DNA of 64,000 nt from Phaeosaccion multiseriatum (Eukaryota; Ochrophyta, other classes), in assembly GCA_965112735.1 (NCBI GenBank), contig OZ218961.1, positions 1,302,001-1,366,000 on the forward strand, read 5' to 3'. A program made the translations under genes and the position numbers. Positions 60,648 to 64,000 of the stretch are shown piece after piece. The notes beneath the pieces were generated by a model. It had not been told where the DNA came from. It saw only the letters and a list, made by a program, of their open reading frames with translations, and did no database searches. How positions within the stretch are numbered: position 1 is the first letter of the stretch; each line of letters starts with the position of its first letter.

Positions 60648-60790
60648 CAGCAGCAGCAGCAGGAGGAGGAGGAGGAGGAGCAGGAGGAGGAGGAGGAGGA
60701 GGAGCAGGAGGAGGAGGAGGAGGAGGAGGAGTAGCAGCAGCAGCAGGAGGAGGAGGAGGAGGAGAAGGAGCGGCTCACCCTGCTCAGCTG
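60648..60790. repeat. (GGA)n/(GCA)n tract just after the RCC1 stop
   Basis: A GGA/GCA trinucleotide tract begins a few bases after the RCC1 TGA and probably lies in its 3' UTR. Confidence 0.8.
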
Positions 60791-60800
60791 TTTTAGAGGG

Positions 60801-60880
60801 GGGCGACGAGCTCCCTGCTCAGCTGCCCAAGGGGCTTTGAACTACGGCTCTTTGTAGGCGACGATGACGATGGTGAGGAG
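60801..60880 (+). pseudogene. Relic of an FNIP gene 3' end
   Basis: The sequence 'gagctccctgctcagctgcc' and the following 'ggggctttgaact' plus a GAC/GAT-rich tail match the FNIP gene C terminus (ELPAQLPEGLE then an acidic end, 31205-31277 and 38508-38583) with substitutions. Only about 80 bp remain, and no FNIP repeats are seen upstream. Confidence 0.55.
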
Positions 60881-61579
60881 GAGAGAGTCGGATATTCCTT
60901 GGCTGTGATGGCTGGGCCTTCGAGGTGTTGGAGCACCCTCAGCGACAGCACCTTTGAGTTTGACTATTGAGAAGGAGTGTGGCACATGACGCTCTTCCTA
61001 CTGTGGTCCTGTAAGTCTTCTTCGGAGTCTTTTTTTTTAGTTTAAAAGTTTAAACAAAACCTCTCATCTGGGCGCCTCCGAAATTATACTCAGCGACGAC
61101 CCACGAGGGCAGCTTTTCTCGTGTCTACTGCAACAAGTCGTAGTAGTGGTGCATGCTATATATCACCAACTGCTGCTGCTGCTGTTGCTTCTGTATCACC
61201 AACTGCTACACGCCTTCTCCCTTGGCCACACTCAGGGGAAGGGAAGGAAGAGAAGGGAATAGTAGTGGTGCTTGGATGTGACTGAATGGTGCCTCTGTCC
61301 CTTCCTCCCTTCCAGACTGCTTCTACTTATGTACATGTGAAGGTCGGGTACACACACCCCACCCCAGTCTATTCTCTACTCTGTATCACCAACTGCTACA
61401 CCCCCACCCCAGTCTACTCTCTATTCCAAGAAGCATGCTAGCAAGTAGAGGTGGGGTGTGCGTAAGGAAGGCCAGCGAGTGCTGCACCCACAGGGCTGAA
61501 TCGCCAATTGTTGTCTCAACCAATATCACCAACTGCAGCACCCTCCGTGCTGTATGGCCAACCGCTGTATCACCAAGCG
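60881..61579. other. Intergenic region dense in dispersed motif A
   Basis: No gene. It holds at least five copies of the TATCACCAACTGCTG motif (61161-61209, 61381-61400, 61500-61579). A segment repeated at 61339-61367 and 61400-61435 reads 'cccaccccagtctact' and 'ctctat'. Confidence 0.6.
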
Positions 61580-63690
61580 CTACACCCCCAGTGCTTTGGC
61601 CTTGGCCTGCAGCCGGCCAATCACTTCGCTCAGCACTGCTCGCTTTTCCTGCAGCAGGGCCTCAGCCAAGGTCCGTGGCGACTGCTGTACCACCAACTGC
61701 TGCTGCTCGGCCTCTAGGATCTTAATGAGCGCCAGTGTGGCTGCGCGCTCGTTTGCGACGCTGCACAGGATGGCAGTGAATGAACAATGGATGTAGGTGG
61801 AGGAGGGGAAGGAATGGGAGGATGTGTCGATGTTCAGGGGTGGCGGGGCAGGAAGGGGAGGGGGGAGAGAGAGGAGGGAGGGGAGTCAAAGGGGTGGGGG
61901 GTGGGGACGAGGAGGGCGACACGTGAAGTGAAGGGAATGGGCGGGCGAGTCCGTCAATGCACCTGCTCTGCCACTCGGTACACATATGGATGGGTGAGAA
62001 TGAGCAAGAAAAACACTCCGTTACTCCGTTGTGGGACCAGAGTGTGAGGTAGGGAGGCAAGGCAAGGCAAGGCAAGGCACATCCACTGCCATCCGCTGCC
62101 CTCCACCACCATCGCCACCGCCTAAATATACCTGAGCTGGCTCTGAAAGTCCTGCATCTTCACGGACGACATGCGCTCCTCTGACAGCTGCCCATCTTCC
62201 AACACGACCAATCGAAGGGCCGCCAATGCATCCGGCAAGGACCCTCTGCGCAAGAGGAGGGCATCTGCTGCCATCCGCGCCTCTGCTTGCTTAGGAGAGA
62301 GGTCTTCGATCGGTCGGCGCTCTCGCTTAGACGGGGGCGGGGCGGGGCGGGCTTGGTCGGTGCTTCGCTGCAGTTTGACGCGCTGAGGCGGTGTGGGAGG
62401 GAGGGAAGGGAGGGAGGGAGGGAGGGAGGGAGGGAGGGAGGGAGGGAGGGAGGGAGGGAGGGAGGGAGGGAGGGAGGGGAGGGGAGGGGAGGGGAGGGAG
62501 GGAGGGAGGGAGGAAGGGATGGAGAATGCTCGATCAAAACGCTACGCTTGTCCTCCACGCATGCATGTGCATACGACTGCCTCACTGCCCCTATACCCGA
62601 CTGCCCAAAGCCTGCCTTGCCCTGCCCATATGCCTGCCTCGCCTTGCCCATATGCCTGCCTTGCCCTGCCCATATGCCTTCCTCGCCCTGCCCATATGCC
62701 TGCGTTGCCCTGCCCCTATGCCTGGCCTGCCCTACCCCGCTCATCCTACGTACCTCACACTTCGTCGACAGGGGAGACTTGAGGAACAGAGACAGCCTCT
62801 CACTGTCAATAGAGGCGCCCAGTAAGTCACTCACTTTAGAGGGCTTGGGAGGAAGGAAGGAGGGAGGGAGGGAGGGAGGGAGGGAGGGAGGGAGGGAGGG
62901 AGGGAGGGAGGGAGGGAGGGAGGGAGGGAGGGAGGGATGGGTGTTGCACGGGTCAGGGGAAGAGGACAGAGGGGCAAAGGTCTTGAATCACGCACTCACC
63001 ACCACACACACACACTTGCGCAAACACCAACAAACAACCATATATACGTACTCACATACGCACACACGCACACACGCACTCATGCACGCACACACACCCA
63101 CGCCCTCACACATGCAGGCACTCACACACACACAAACACACACACGCACGCACTCACCAGTCCGACAAGGTCGTAGACGTCGTTGGTGTTGCCCTCCTCC
63201 ACAAAGCCGTAGTGCTGCAGTAGGTGGTCATTCGAGCGGTCGCCATAGCTGATAAAGACTTGCTGGCCCGGAGCCCACCCCTCTTGTGTGGTAATGGCGA
63301 AGTAATCGTAGAAGTACTGCGGATGGCAGGGGATGGGCAGCAGAGAGAGGAAAGGATAGTAAGGGTGGTGGAGAGGGGGGGCTGTTAGATTGTTAAAATA
63401 GGCAGGGCGGGCAAAGGCAGGACAAGACGGCCTTTGCTTATCCTGTTTGGAGGCATCCGGAGGCATCGGAGGCTTGTCCTCCACAAGTCTTCTCCCTCTG
63501 CGTCCTTACACCCATTGTGCTGCAGAGCAAAAGCAGTGACAGACTCAAGTGGACATGCTCACAGCTGACAAGTGCGTCGCATGCATGTGTATGTCGTACG
63601 CAGGTCGGTGTGTGGTTGCTCGGGGATTTGACTCACATTGTAGCTGACGTCACTGGTTACCCCGCTCTTGTGATTGACTGCCCCCCAACG
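61580..63690 (-). CDS. SET-domain protein-lysine methyltransferase, Rubisco-LSMT/SETD3 type, 3' part
   Basis: These enzymes transfer methyl groups from S-adenosylmethionine to lysine or histidine. Minus-strand exons, 5' to 3': about 63645-63684 (VNHKSGVTSDVSYN, before GTGAGT) holds the N-H pair of the SET active-site region. 63158-63316 reads YFYDYFAITTQEGWAPGQQV, then FISYGDRSNDHLLQHYGFVE, the conserved 'GxxxxNxxLLxxYGF' end of the SET fold. About 62758-62840 reads LLGASIDSERLSLFLKSPLS. 62132 to about 62390 reads RRGSLPDALAALRLVVLEDG. The last exon 61580-61760 reads VANERAATLALIKILEAEQQ and ends LQAKAKALGV with TAG. The last two match the Rubisco-LSMT substrate-binding domain (NE...AL..L...L). 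The N-terminal part lies beyond the right edge. Motif A is translated in the last exon as QQQLVVQQ. Confidence 0.75.
62391..62520. repeat. (GGGA)n tract in a SET-gene intron
   Basis: About 120 bp of GGGA. A second tract of about 85 bp lies at 62850-62935 in the next intron upstream. On the coding strand they read (TCCC)n, like expanded polypyrimidine tracts in front of the acceptors at about 62390 and 62840. Confidence 0.9.
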
Positions 63691-64000
63691 ATGAGGAGGA
63701 GGAGGAGGAGGGAGGGGAGTGAGTGAGTGAGTGATGGGCGTGTTCTCATCGATATAGCTGATCACAGCAAGACACACCTTTTTCCCTGCCTCTCCCTCTA
63801 TCCCCCCTTCTCCCTAACCCTCCTCTCTCGCTCTCCCTCTCTCTGACTCCCTCCCTCTCTCGTCCCTCCCCCTCTCGCTCTCCCTCTGTCTCTCTCTCCC
63901 TCCCTCCCTCCCTCCCTTTCTCCCTCCCCCTCTCGCGCCACACCCGCCCTTCCGCCCCACTCCGACAACATCACGACTCGACGCACTGACTCATTCGATA
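63691..64000. other. Probable SET-gene intron and edge of window
   Basis: Pyrimidine-rich on the plus strand (CCCT/CTCT tracts) with no secure exon. A minus-strand stretch around 63738-63775 (CLAVISYIDEN) is open and could be part of the next exon upstream. Confidence 0.35.

Noticed and set aside
1-64000. Bacterial or viral origin of the window
   Set aside because: Genes are interrupted by many GT-AG introns, families are eukaryotic, and coding density is low. No viral replication or capsid genes were recognised.

Overview
This window is eukaryotic nuclear DNA, most likely from a protist or alga. Genes are split into many short exons by GT-AG introns, and several very long open frames are only translated microsatellites. 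The recognisable protein families are an F-box/ankyrin protein, FNIP-type leucine-rich repeats, a VPS13-like protein, the C-terminal half of a plant-type glutamate decarboxylase (GAD), an RCC1 beta-propeller and a SET protein with a Rubisco-LSMT-type C-terminal domain. F-box-like/ankyrin and FNIP-like families are common in stramenopile algae and some other protists, but nothing here fixes the lineage. I saw no rRNA, tRNA or CRISPR.

Layout. 1-316: end of a gene on +. 1035-2051 (-): intact F-box-like/ankyrin gene. 2543-4745 (+): low-complexity candidate gene running into a CCTT/CCCT microsatellite. About 5.6-20.8 kb (+): a many-exon VPS13-like gene (adaptor-binding region clear, N and C termini not found) with a 2-kb GGTGA-repeat intron. 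20.86-22.58 kb (-): unrecognised multi-exon gene whose last exon faces an inverted copy of itself. 22.56-23.58 kb: large inverted repeat holding a head-to-head pair of small membrane-protein genes. 23.8-24.2 kb (+): BRCT-like ORF.

26.0-42.9 kb is a tandem segmental duplication of 2.4 units of about 7 kb. Each full unit has a GAD 3' half on - and an FNIP-repeat gene on +. The copies have decayed differently: a frameshift in FNIP copy 1, a 7-bp exon deletion in GAD copy 2, a missing terminal exon in GAD copy 1, and no FNIP gene in unit 3. 43.0-45.1 kb (-) holds two unrecognised genes, one with a small palindrome. 45.72-45.95 kb is a MITE-like element. 46.06-47.64 kb (-) is an intact ORF with a novel repeat of about 88 residues. 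47.7-50.45 kb is bounded by a 38-bp exact inverted repeat. 50.56-60.65 kb (+) is a nearly complete RCC1-family gene of about 16 exons. 60.8 kb has a relic of the FNIP gene 3' end. 61.58-63.7 kb (-) is the 3' part of a SET-domain gene running off the right edge.

Three window-wide patterns are the most unusual. (1) Many introns start with a tandem repeat whose unit looks like the splice donor itself (GTGA, GGTGA, GTCA, GTGCG). (2) Two short oligomers, a core CAGCAGTTGGTGATACAG and a core GATGGCAGTGGATGG, recur many times in both orientations in exons, introns and intergenic DNA. (3) Local inverted copies of exons or gene segments occur at four places (21.1, 23.1, 44.25 and 55.0 kb). All exon boundaries below were read by eye from GT/AG signals and protein similarity; none was tested against RNA.
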